The translations under genes were made by a program, and so were the position numbers. A stretch of DNA of 36,917 bases, from assembly GCF_001636695.1 (NCBI RefSeq), contig NZ_LGEL01000056.1, positions 1 through 36,917 on the forward strand, written 5' to 3'. Source of the stretch: Pedobacter panaciterrae (GTDB lineage Bacteria; Bacteroidota; Bacteroidia; Sphingobacteriales; Sphingobacteriaceae). Positions 1 through 5,992 of the stretch are shown piece by piece. Position 1 is the stretch's first letter. Every line of letters begins with the position of its first letter. The notes beneath the pieces were generated by a model. The model did no database searches, had not been told where the DNA came from, and saw nothing but the letters and a program-made list of their open reading frames with translations.

Positions 1-2
1 GG

Positions 3-68
3 AGGCATTCGGGAGAGGAGTTTTGGACAGAAGAATTTAATTTATATAAACTCATAGCCAAACTTTAA
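3..68 (+). CDS. C-terminal end of an unidentified gene cut by the window edge
   Basis: An open frame enters from the left edge and runs for 21 codons to a TAA at 66-68, six bases before the next ATG. The visible tail is rich in Glu, Phe and Leu and ends LIAKL. It is in the same reading frame as the following gene, so it could be either the end of an upstream cistron or the front half of the next gene broken by a nonsense codon. Too little is present to name a family. Confidence 0.35.
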   Translation, partial: RHSGEEFWTEEFNLYKLIAKL

Positions 69-74
69 ACTAAT

Positions 75-518
75 ATGGAGCTAACCAAACCAACCTTTAC
101 AATGGCAACAATATGCCTCAATATTAGTTATTGCCAACTCAAAGAAGATAAAAATAACCAATTACAGCTTTATCGATATGGTTTTTCGGGATTTAAGCCC
201 GGCTACACACCAGGCTTAAGAATCAAAAAGAACAGTAGGGGCAATACGCTTACCGTTCTTAATTATACAATTGAGCAACTTTTTGCCATAGCTTACGGAG
301 CAGGAACTCCCATCAGTTACAATCAGACTATTATTGATGTAACGGATCGCGTAAAGTTGCAGGAAATTAAGTGCTACAAGCTATTTGTACCACAACAACA
401 AACAACTAATTTTTATATCATTATGCAGCAAAACCTGAATATGGAGTTCGCAAATTATAAAATAACAATAGAGCGTATTGACAATGAAAAATTCATGATC
501 ATAACAGATGGACATTAA
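75..518 (+). CDS. DUF3738-like protein (147 aa), possibly truncated
   Basis: The product has no signal peptide or membrane segment. From memory, its middle (LTVLNYTIEQLFAIAYG, about residues 60-76) and end (CYKLFVP near 100, IIMQQNLN near 114, then an alternating basic/hydrophobic strand) resemble the DUF3738 region attached to TlpA-type thiol reductases in Bacteroidota; no thioredoxin CxxC is visible. ATG 75 follows the previous stop by six bases, so it may be co-transcribed with the cut gene or be its continuation after an in-frame TAA. A 31-bp segment of its 3' end is repeated 972 bp downstream (1454-1484). Function unknown; family call tentative. Confidence 0.5.
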   Translation: MELTKPTFTMATICLNISYCQLKEDKNNQLQLYRYGFSGFKPGYTPGLRIKKNSRGNTLTVLNYTIEQLFAIAYGAGTPISYNQTIIDVTDRVKLQEIKCYKLFVPQQQTTNFYIIMQQNLNMEFANYKITIERIDNEKFMIITDGH

Positions 519-553
519 AGCAATTCTAGCTTAGAATAACGCAATATATTCTT

Positions 554-1231
554 TTAGAATTGTGCTTTGTCGATGGTCTTTTTCTTTGTTGTAATTTTTC
601 TGATCAGTAGGATAATTCCTGCAATTACGCCGAATATAACTGTCCAGGCCATAAGTGTCCCTATTATAGAGCCAATAGCGTATGCTGTCGGATTATCAAC
701 GCCTTGCGTTAAGCTCGTCTTGTCGGCGGTTATAGTCAACGAGTTTAAAAATTGCGTTCTGGCAGTTTGAGTAGCCTGCTTGTTTTCTGACAAAGTCATA
801 AAATAGACCGTGATTAGGGTGTTATTTACGAGTATAAAGCGTGCAAATCTTAAATCGGGCAGATTGGGGTTAGCTGTTGCGATGAATTCTATTTCCACTC
901 CCTTTAAACCGTCCATTTCAAATGGTTTTTTGCTAATTAGCTTACCCTGAGCAGCATCTAAAAAGCCTCGGATGGTACCATCATAAAATTCTGATAACTT
1001 ATCACTATGGATTTGCAGCAGTCGGTCAGAATCCAATTCTCTGGTCGAGGTAGAGTAAATCGCTGTAGAATCCATAATATAAGCCGAATTATTCCCCAAT
1101 GTATCTGATGTCTCAGGTTTTTGTGGAAAGGTAATGGTAGCAAGATCCACCAGATTTTGTTTGTAAGGATTTTGAGCGAATACGAAGATTGCACTAAAGA
1201 GGAGTAAGATTGTACAGAGATTCTTTTTCAT
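554..1231 (-). CDS. exported protein with C-terminal membrane anchor (225 aa)
   Basis: The N-terminus is a clear Sec signal peptide (MKK, a hydrophobic run, then VFAQ at about 17-20). A mixed alpha/beta ectodomain follows, then one hydrophobic helix at about 185-210 (IIGTLMAWTVIFGVIAGII) and a basic tail (ITTKKKTIDK), which predicts a periplasmic domain held in the inner membrane with the tail in the cytoplasm. The ectodomain has conserved-looking strands (GLKGVEIEF, LRFARFILVNNTLITVYFM), as in small PsbP-like or DUF1795-type folds, but I cannot assign a family. It is convergent with the DUF3738-like gene (35-bp gap). The long palindrome at 1366-1436 lies behind its start. Function unknown. 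Confidence 0.8.
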   Translation of the reverse strand: MKKNLCTILLLFSAIFVFAQNPYKQNLVDLATITFPQKPETSDTLGNNSAYIMDSTAIYSTSTRELDSDRLLQIHSDKLSEFYDGTIRGFLDAAQGKLISKKPFEMDGLKGVEIEFIATANPNLPDLRFARFILVNNTLITVYFMTLSENKQATQTARTQFLNSLTITADKTSLTQGVDNPTAYAIGSIIGTLMAWTVIFGVIAGIILLIRKITTKKKTIDKAQF

Positions 1232-1365
1232 AAAGCGTTAAGTAGCGAGGCTATAGTTCAAAGCTACGAATTATGGCTTTGAAAAATACAATAGAGTTTA
1301 CCATTCCAAGCACTTAAGACTGATACCAACCCGTCATCTCGAAGTTGCCGCCATCCCAACGTTAT

Positions 1366-1436
1366 CGTCATCTCGACGTTAGGAGAGATCTCTTGCCTGG
1401 GTTATTCAAGAGATCTCTCCTAACGTCGAGATGACG
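1366..1436. repeat. long perfect palindrome, copy 1 (subtype CGTTAGG)
   Basis: Arms 1366-1395 and 1407-1436 are 30 nt each and perfectly complementary around an 11-nt loop. Each arm is CGTCATCTCGA, then the block CGTTAGG, then AGAGATCTCTTG; the last block contains the self-complementary AGAGATCTCT. A truncated half-copy (CCGTCATCTCGA) lies just upstream at 1331-1342. The element is in the 307-bp intergenic gap 1232-1538. As RNA it would form a very stable hairpin in either direction. The same family recurs near 5.9, 8.1, 8.6 and 14.7 kb. Confidence 0.95.
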
Positions 1437-1453
1437 GCAACCCGGAAGGACAG

Positions 1454-1493
1454 CAATGAAAAATTCATGATCGTAACAGATGGAGATATTTAG
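1454..1493 (+). pseudogene. relic of a duplicated DUF3738-like gene 3' end
   Basis: Bases 1454-1484 match 482-512 at 30 of 31 positions. Read in the corresponding frame they encode NEKFMIVTDG followed by DI and a stop at 1491-1493, against NEKFMIITDG and H-stop in the intact gene at 75-518. Similarity stops abruptly upstream, 17 bp from the right arm of the palindrome. This is best read as the last codons of a second, otherwise lost paralogue. Alternatively the 31 bp could be a recombination or insertion-associated direct repeat flanking the segment 513-1453. Confidence 0.6.
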
Positions 1494-1538
1494 AATTTAT
1501 ATTAAATTTATCTAATCATTATAAAATGAAGATGTTAT

Positions 1539-1910
1539 ATGAAAAACCTTACCAAACTATTTTGTTTATTATTAATAATAACTGCCGCTTCCTGTAAAAA
1601 GAAAAGTGCTATAGATGGAAAAGAAGTACTAACTGTATGCGGAACAAAAGATGCATTAGAGAATATAGATTGGCTTAAGGCTGAATATTCAAAAATGGCT
1701 TCCAGCCCGACAGTTAATGGTATTGTTGTATATAAATACAATAATAAAGAAGTGATAGAAGTACAGAATGCCGCATTCAGTTCTACTAATCAGCATCAAT
1801 ATTATTGTGATGGAACTAAGCTCAATTTAGATGAACCAGCAGATTTCAATAAATTTAGACAAGAGCGTAAATTAGTTGGCATTTTGTTCGGAACAAACAT
1901 TTGGAATTAA
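1539..1910 (+). CDS. small secreted lipoprotein (123 aa)
   Basis: The N-terminus is a type II signal peptide: MKN, hydrophobic core, and lipobox TAAS-C with the lipidated Cys at about residue 19, followed by KKK. The mature part contains CGTKDAL, then an LKAEY segment and repeated short strands (GIVVYKYNNKEVIEVQ). This resembles small Bacteroidota lipoproteins of unknown role whose core reads Cys-Gly-x-x-(D/N)-P-L-x-x-L-x-W-L. A single-gene unit, preceded by AT-rich sequence and followed 25 bp later by a convergent gene. Envelope location is secure; function unknown. Confidence 0.75.
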   Translation: MKNLTKLFCLLLIITAASCKKKSAIDGKEVLTVCGTKDALENIDWLKAEYSKMASSPTVNGIVVYKYNNKEVIEVQNAAFSSTNQHQYYCDGTKLNLDEPADFNKFRQERKLVGILFGTNIWN

Positions 1911-1935
1911 CCATAATAGATTTAACCATAATTGA

Positions 1936-2289
1936 TTAGGCTTTTTTCTTTTTAAGCCTTTCGTATTCAATAATTCGTTTCGTTAATATGGCTTTTCTTG
2001 AAAGTATACTTTCAATCTGGGTATCTGCGGCTTCCAAACCTTCAGTAGGATCACGAATCTGAATTTTTTCGATCCATTTAGGATCCAGATTGTCGTAGCG
2101 TTCATACATTTCCATAAACTCGTCGGGAGTAAACCATCTTTTTATTGACGGTTCGAATACCCACAGTCCTTGTTTTACTGCATTATTAAATATCTTCCTG
2201 ATCAGGTCAATTGTTCTAACTTTTTGTTCGTATTTATCGGCATAAGCCATCAATAATGGCCGATGTTCCCTTATTGGTCTGTTACCCAT
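1936..2289 (-). CDS. hypothetical cytoplasmic protein (117 aa)
   Basis: A soluble, charged protein without signal peptide or membrane helix. Aromatic and acidic residues dominate the middle (WVFEPSIKRWFTPDEFMEMYERYDNLDPKW split over about 43-70), and the C-terminal third is a predicted amphipathic helix ending in KKKKA. No catalytic motif or named family is recognised. The ATG at 2287-2289 is supported by a TATTTTTG promoter element about 20 nt upstream on the same strand (2309-2316). It stands alone between the convergent lipoprotein gene and the GNAT gene. Confidence 0.65.
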   Translation of the reverse strand: MGNRPIREHRPLLMAYADKYEQKVRTIDLIRKIFNNAVKQGLWVFEPSIKRWFTPDEFMEMYERYDNLDPKWIEKIQIRDPTEGLEAADTQIESILSRKAILTKRIIEYERLKKKKA

Positions 2290-2308
2290 AATGGTTGATT
2301 TTGAATAA

Positions 2309-2316
2309 CAAAAATA
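2309..2316 (-). promoter_or_regulatory. TAnnTTTG promoter element for the 117-aa hypothetical
   Basis: On the minus strand the bases read TATTTTTG, a full match to the Bacteroidota -7 consensus TAnnTTTG, 19 nt before the ATG at 2289. No convincing -33 TTTG is seen. Confidence 0.4.
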
Positions 2317-2383
2317 CTAATATTTTTAGTAATTTATCAAAGGAAATTTGTCATCTTTATTTGAATCTGTTAGATTGGATAAA

Positions 2384-2875
2384 CTAATAATGTCCTGCTA
2401 TTTTGCTTCTTCTTTCCATTAGCACAGTATCTCTCCATATTTTATCCATCTTGGCAACCTTTTCACGATAACCGATTTTCCTAAAGCCAAGCTTTTCATG
2501 TAGCCTGATGCTTGCAATGTTTTCAGGAAAGATGCCAGATTGTAAGGTCCATATGTTATTTGTCTCACTTTCGGTAATTAGCTTTTGTAGCAAAGCTTTA
2601 CCAATTCCTCTTCCGCAGAAATCCTTATGGATATAGACGCTAACTTCGGTTACACCTGAGTAAACAGGTCTTGTAGAAACTGGAGACAGTGCTGCCCAGC
2701 CAACAATAGCGTTATCAACTATCGCCACATATCTTAATGCTGCAAGGTGTGCTTTATCCCAATCTTGCCAGTTAGGTACCTCGGTCTGAAAAGTAGCCTG
2801 TTTAGTTGCAATGCCTTGTAGATAAATCATACTTACATCTTCCCAGTGACTGGCCAATAATTCAGTTATTTCCAT
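2384..2875 (-). CDS. GNAT N-acetyltransferase, phosphinothricin-acetyltransferase-like (163 aa)
   Basis: A cytosolic acetyl-CoA-dependent N-acetyltransferase. The length and layout match the Pat/Bar/MnaT branch of the GNAT fold: an N-terminal IYLQGIATKQATFQTE segment, the VGWAALSPV strand, motif A at about residues 78-97 with the CoA pyrophosphate loop CGRGIGKAL, and motif B with ENIASIRLHEKLGFRKIGY near 119-137. Family members acetylate phosphinothricin, methionine sulfoximine or related small amines; the substrate here cannot be told from sequence. Transcribed alone, divergent from the gene at 3017. The ATG is the first in frame and gives a full-length family protein. Confidence 0.9.
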   Translation of the reverse strand: MEITELLASHWEDVSMIYLQGIATKQATFQTEVPNWQDWDKAHLAALRYVAIVDNAIVGWAALSPVSTRPVYSGVTEVSVYIHKDFCGRGIGKALLQKLITESETNNIWTLQSGIFPENIASIRLHEKLGFRKIGYREKVAKMDKIWRDTVLMERRSKIAGHY

Positions 2876-3016
2876 ATTTATTCAGATGTTATTTATCGCA
2901 ATGCAAATTAACAATCATTTTTAATTTATTGGTTTTCTGCTTGATATTTATCAATTGCATGTAAATGCTGTTCGTTTTAAATTCAGGTATATTTTTTTAA
3001 CTAATGTGTTATAGCT

Positions 3017-3310
3017 ATGGAAAATCCTGAATTTGATCCGCGAGCGATTAACCAGTTTTTCTCTATTGGGGCAATACTACTCGACATGCGCATCAACCCA
3101 AATATGCAGCTTGATGATGAATTTATAGAATTTATTGATCTGGAATATGATCGGATTGAGCTTAAACTGACAGATATCTGGAAAGACAAACCCACTGGAT
3201 TAACCTATGTTCTTCAGAGTCATTGGGTTGAGGCTGACCGGCTGTACACTATGGTTCTTGAAGAACAAGATAGAAAAAGAGGCTTTAGTGTATTCTATAA
3301 TATTAATTAA
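3017..3310 (+). CDS. hypothetical protein (97 aa)
   Basis: A small acidic soluble protein with no export signal. It is predicted to be mostly helical (FFSIGAILLDMRINPNMQLDDEF, split at about 15-40, and LEYDRIELKLTDIW near 47-60). No family recognised. It is followed 66 bp later by a small HTH protein on the same strand, an arrangement common in accessory regions of Bacteroidota, so the two may form one unit. The ATG at 3017 is the first in the frame. Confidence 0.6.
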   Translation: MENPEFDPRAINQFFSIGAILLDMRINPNMQLDDEFIEFIDLEYDRIELKLTDIWKDKPTGLTYVLQSHWVEADRLYTMVLEEQDRKRGFSVFYNIN

Positions 3311-3376
3311 TAACCTAACAGATGGCGACTATATTAATCTGGAGGATTTAGACTAATGCAATTATGACTTAGAATA

Positions 3377-3631
3377 ATGCTTATGAACGATGAAATTCTA
3401 CAAAAACTCAACGAGTTATTGAAAAGCCATGAGGAGCTTAAGTTGATGATGGAAGCACTAAGTAATAAACCCAATTTAGAGGATGATACTTGGCTTACCA
3501 AAGAAATGATAATGGATAAGCTATGTATTACATCGAGAACATTTTACCGAAAAAGAGAAAGATACAATTGGGTTAGTAAAGAGGTAGCAGGGGTAAGGCT
3601 TTACCTGGAATCATCACTGGAAATGAGATGA
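3377..3631 (+). CDS. small helix-turn-helix DNA-binding protein (84 aa)
   Basis: The N-terminal half (about 1-35) is a leucine-rich amphipathic helix suited to dimerisation. The C-terminal half begins WLTKEMIMDKLCITSRTFYR (about 38-57), which fits the helix-turn-helix of excisionase/MerR-like HTH_17 proteins found beside mobile islands in Bacteroidota, and ends with a short wing-like strand (VRLYLESS). Two starts are possible, ATG 3377 or ATG 3383. It may regulate its own region or the DUF6266 array that begins about 210 bp downstream. No integrase or transposase is nearby, so a role as excisionase is not supported. Confidence 0.65.
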   Translation: MLMNDEILQKLNELLKSHEELKLMMEALSNKPNLEDDTWLTKEMIMDKLCITSRTFYRKRERYNWVSKEVAGVRLYLESSLEMR

Positions 3632-3721
3632 TTGTCTGGTGTATTTGCGACAGAGCGCGACATAATTGCGCCAATTTAAGACATAATTATCTGACTATTA
3701 TGTATTTATGGTTTTAGAGAT

Positions 3722-3729
3722 TATGTTTG
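3722..3729 (+). promoter_or_regulatory. TAnnTTTG element upstream of the DUF6266 array
   Basis: TATGTTTG matches the Bacteroidota -7 consensus. Transcription from here would give a leader of about 105-110 nt before the ATG at 3844. No clear -33 element. Confidence 0.35.
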
Positions 3730-3843
3730 ATCTACCATTTGGTGCCTGAGTAACCAGTGAGCTTTCAAGGAAAGCCAGCTAAATGTGAAACCGGTGTGCA
3801 TATGGTATAATTAACAGAATGTTTAACTATCAAATGTTTAATC
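3730..3843 (+). promoter_or_regulatory. potential structured 5' leader of the DUF6266 array
   Basis: The segment contains a perfect short hairpin, GCTTTC-AAG-GAAAGC at 3761-3775, flanked by other short complementary blocks (GGT...ACC and ACC...GGT). It has no open frame. It could be an untranslated leader with regulatory structure. I match it to no known riboswitch class. Confidence 0.25.
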
Positions 3844-4488
3844 ATGGGAATACAGTTATGGGGAGCCTTTGGTGGCTTCCAAAAGAAAACTGGAGCTCTG
3901 GTTGGTCGTTGGTTAAAAGGACAGAATGTGATTACAGCAATACCTCACCCTTCAAAAAAGCCGCCTACCGAGGCTCAATTGAATCAGCGGGCTAAATTTA
4001 GAATGCTGGTCTCTTTTTTAAGACCGCTTAGTCAGCTCGTTAAAGTTGGTTTTAAGGATGCACATGTCGAAAAACAATCTGCCTGGAATGCAGCCTACGT
4101 ATACAACTATAAAAGGGCGATAACTGAAACCGGTTCGGTCATAACGATGAACTACTCAAAAGTGGTTTACAGTCTGGGTCTTTTAAGTCCGCCTTTTAAT
4201 GCTTATGCAATGACAAGTGCAGAGGAGCCTGGTATCATTGAATTTGCATGGGATGCCTATGCTGGTAATGGTGCGCCTACAGATATGATTACCGCAATGA
4301 TTTATTCTGAACCGCTCGACAGGTTTGTTATCCTAACTAATGCGGCAGCCAGATCGGCACTTACTTTTAACCTACCGGTGCCACCAGACTTTTCGGGGCA
4401 ACAGGTATATTGCTATTTAAGCTTTGTATCGGCCAATGGCAAGTCTACAAGCAACAGTGTTTATCTGGGGCGGGTTTTAGTAATGTAG
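3844..4488 (+). CDS. DUF6266 family protein, paralogue 1 (214 aa)
   Basis: First of three tandem paralogues of a Bacteroidota-specific family of unknown function. The N-terminus is glycine-rich and basic (GIQLWGAFGGF, then KKTGALVGRWLKG), followed by the PPTEAQLNQRAKF segment at about 41-53, FLRPLSQLVKVGFKD at 58-72, and a beta-rich second half ending in the family hallmark SNSVYLG. No classical signal peptide or membrane helix is seen. A promoter-like element and a structured leader precede it, and an attenuator-like hairpin separates it from paralogue 2. The C-terminal half may be an immunoglobulin/fibronectin-like sandwich, by inference only. Confidence 0.85.
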   Translation: MGIQLWGAFGGFQKKTGALVGRWLKGQNVITAIPHPSKKPPTEAQLNQRAKFRMLVSFLRPLSQLVKVGFKDAHVEKQSAWNAAYVYNYKRAITETGSVITMNYSKVVYSLGLLSPPFNAYAMTSAEEPGIIEFAWDAYAGNGAPTDMITAMIYSEPLDRFVILTNAAARSALTFNLPVPPDFSGQQVYCYLSFVSANGKSTSNSVYLGRVLVM

Positions 4489-4491
4489 TTT

Positions 4492-4543
4492 AATGAGGGG
4501 GTGATGACGATAATGCGCCTAGTCTGATCCTCCTCATTTTTAT
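4492..4543 (+). terminator. intrinsic terminator or attenuator between DUF6266 paralogues 1 and 2
   Basis: AATGAGG at 4492-4498 pairs with CCTCATT at 4532-4538, extended inward by one G-T and two G-C pairs, and is followed by TTTATTT. It sits 4 bp after the stop of paralogue 1 and about 15 bp before paralogue 2, so it may reduce rather than abolish read-through. Confidence 0.5.
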
Positions 4544-4558
4544 TTAATCTTTAAAATT

Positions 4559-5200
4559 ATGGGAATATTATATAGTGGGATACATGGTGGTTATCAGAAA
4601 CGAACTGGTGGATTAGTTGGCAGAAGGCTAGGCTATAAAAGTGTGATTTCGGCTATTCCGCATAAATCGTTAATACCTCGTTCAACAGGGCAATTGGAGC
4701 AGCAAATTAAGGTGTCGTTGCTTAGTTCTTTTTTAAGGGGATTTAAGCCAATGATCAATATCGGCTTTGCCCATCATGTAAAGAAGCAAAGTCCAAGGAA
4801 CGTTGCGTTAGCTCACAATTATTCAATTGTTTTTTATGACGACTATCCTGATTACCAAATTGATTACAGTCGGTTGGTATGTAGTAGAGGCAAGTTGCAA
4901 GGCTTAAATTCGCCTCTGGTTACCTTAGGCGATGAACCGGATACAATTGAGTTTAAGTGGTTACCTGATCTGCAAAACAGGTTAAACCGCAGTACTGATT
5001 ATGTTTGTTTCGCGGTATATGATGCTATCCGAGATATAACAATTACTGCCATAAAAATGGCTAAAAGGGCTGATTTAAGTTATTTAATGACCCTACCATC
5101 AGGATATGCAGGTGATGAACTGCATTGTTACATCGCAGTAGCATCGGCCTCTGATAAGGATACGAGTAATAGTACTTATTTAAAATTCACAAACATTTAA
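4559..5200 (+). CDS. DUF6266 family protein, paralogue 2 (213 aa)
   Basis: Same architecture as its neighbours: glycine-rich start (MGILYSGIHGGYQKRTGGL), a VGRRLG block, the STGQLEQQIKVSLLSSFLRG region, GF near residue 70, and a beta-rich half closing with SNSTYL. The conserved Pro-Pro of the PPT segment is replaced by PRSTG. Paralogue 3 starts 10 bp after its stop, so these two are almost certainly one transcript. Sequence divergence from paralogues 1 and 3 is large outside the landmark positions, so the duplication is old or diversification has been rapid. Function unknown. Confidence 0.85.
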   Translation: MGILYSGIHGGYQKRTGGLVGRRLGYKSVISAIPHKSLIPRSTGQLEQQIKVSLLSSFLRGFKPMINIGFAHHVKKQSPRNVALAHNYSIVFYDDYPDYQIDYSRLVCSRGKLQGLNSPLVTLGDEPDTIEFKWLPDLQNRLNRSTDYVCFAVYDAIRDITITAIKMAKRADLSYLMTLPSGYAGDELHCYIAVASASDKDTSNSTYLKFTNI

Positions 5201-5210
5201 AATTAAAGTT

Positions 5211-5918
5211 ATGGCACGAATTGGACCTAATGGATTTCTGTATGGAAAACTGGGAAACATGGTATATTATGTAATGGATGGTAAACAGGTAGTGCGCGAA
5301 AAGGGAAAAATAACAAAACAACCCTCTTTAGCTCAATTGCACAACCGAGCGGAAATGGCTGCTGCTGTAGCCTTTGTTAAGCCACTGGTTGAATTTATAA
5401 ATGTAGGTTTCACTGCGTACAAACAAGATTTTAACAAGGGAAAAACACCATATAACTTAGCCGTAGGTTATAATAAAATAAATGCGGTTACAGGTGTAAA
5501 TTCGGATGTAACGATAGATTATGCAAAGGCACTTGTGGCAAAAGGAAGCTTAGAGGGTACAAGTGAACCAGGTATTGAGTTAAAGGCAGATGGTTTACAG
5601 TTTAGATGGGAGTGTCCTGCTGATAAAAACTGGTCGTATTATCAGGACGAGGTAATGATGCTGGCTTATTTCCCTGAGTTGAAGCAGGGTATTTATGAGC
5701 TTGCCGGGGCTAAAAGAAGGGAGTGCACAGACTTTTTGCCCTTGCCTGTGGAATTGTTAACTGAGCATATGGAAGTGTATGTGTCGTTTGTATCGAACAA
5801 CAGGAAAAAAACTGCGAACAGTAGTTATTTGGGTAGTTTCTTCCCGTCCCGAGTCCCCCTTCCTCCGTCATCTCGACCCATGCCGTCATCTCGAGGTAAC
5901 GAGAGATCTCTTGTTTAG
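5211..5918 (+). CDS. DUF6266 family protein, paralogue 3 with repeat-derived C-terminal tail (235 aa)
   Basis: Third tandem paralogue: MARIGPNGFLYGKLGNMVYY, a QVVREKGK block, SLAQLHNRAEMAAAVAFVKP, GF near residue 69, and the hallmark NSSYLG at about 203-208. In its sisters the protein ends 3-5 residues after that hallmark. Here translation continues for about 25 residues (211-235), rich in Pro, Ser and Arg, directly through a half-copy and the left arm of the long palindrome, and stops in its loop. The tail is therefore a by-product of repeat insertion that removed the original stop. It is convergent with the MFS gene at 5993. Function unknown. Confidence 0.85.
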   Translation: MARIGPNGFLYGKLGNMVYYVMDGKQVVREKGKITKQPSLAQLHNRAEMAAAVAFVKPLVEFINVGFTAYKQDFNKGKTPYNLAVGYNKINAVTGVNSDVTIDYAKALVAKGSLEGTSEPGIELKADGLQFRWECPADKNWSYYQDEVMMLAYFPELKQGIYELAGAKRRECTDFLPLPVELLTEHMEVYVSFVSNNRKKTANSSYLGSFFPSRVPLPPSSRPMPSSRGNERSLV

Positions 5919-5991
5919 ATTATACTTTGTAGCTACTTCTTGATCAAGAGATCTCTCGTTACCTCGAGATGACGGCATGGATCGAGATGAC
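5867..5991. repeat. long palindrome, copy 2 (subtype GGTAACG), nested
   Basis: The inner arms 5878-5913 and 5945-5980 are perfectly complementary over 36 bp with a 31-nt loop. Pairing continues outward with one mismatch to 5867 and 5991, because a second outer block (GTCATCTCGA) is present on both sides, giving 47-bp arms in total. It overlaps the end of DUF6266 paralogue 3 and abuts the stop of the convergent MFS gene at 5993. It could act as a bidirectional terminator, although it did not arise as one for the DUF6266 gene, which it has extended. Confidence 0.95.
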
Positions 5992-5992
5992 T

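Noticed and set aside
3357-3368. Tiny open frame (three codons) after a GGAGGA motif at 3341-3346
   Set aside because: Too short to distinguish from chance, and Bacteroidota rarely depend on strong Shine-Dalgarno sequences.
3377-3631. HTH protein as an integrase-linked excisionase
   Set aside because: No integrase, attachment-site duplication or tRNA gene is visible nearby, so only a generic DNA-binding call is kept.
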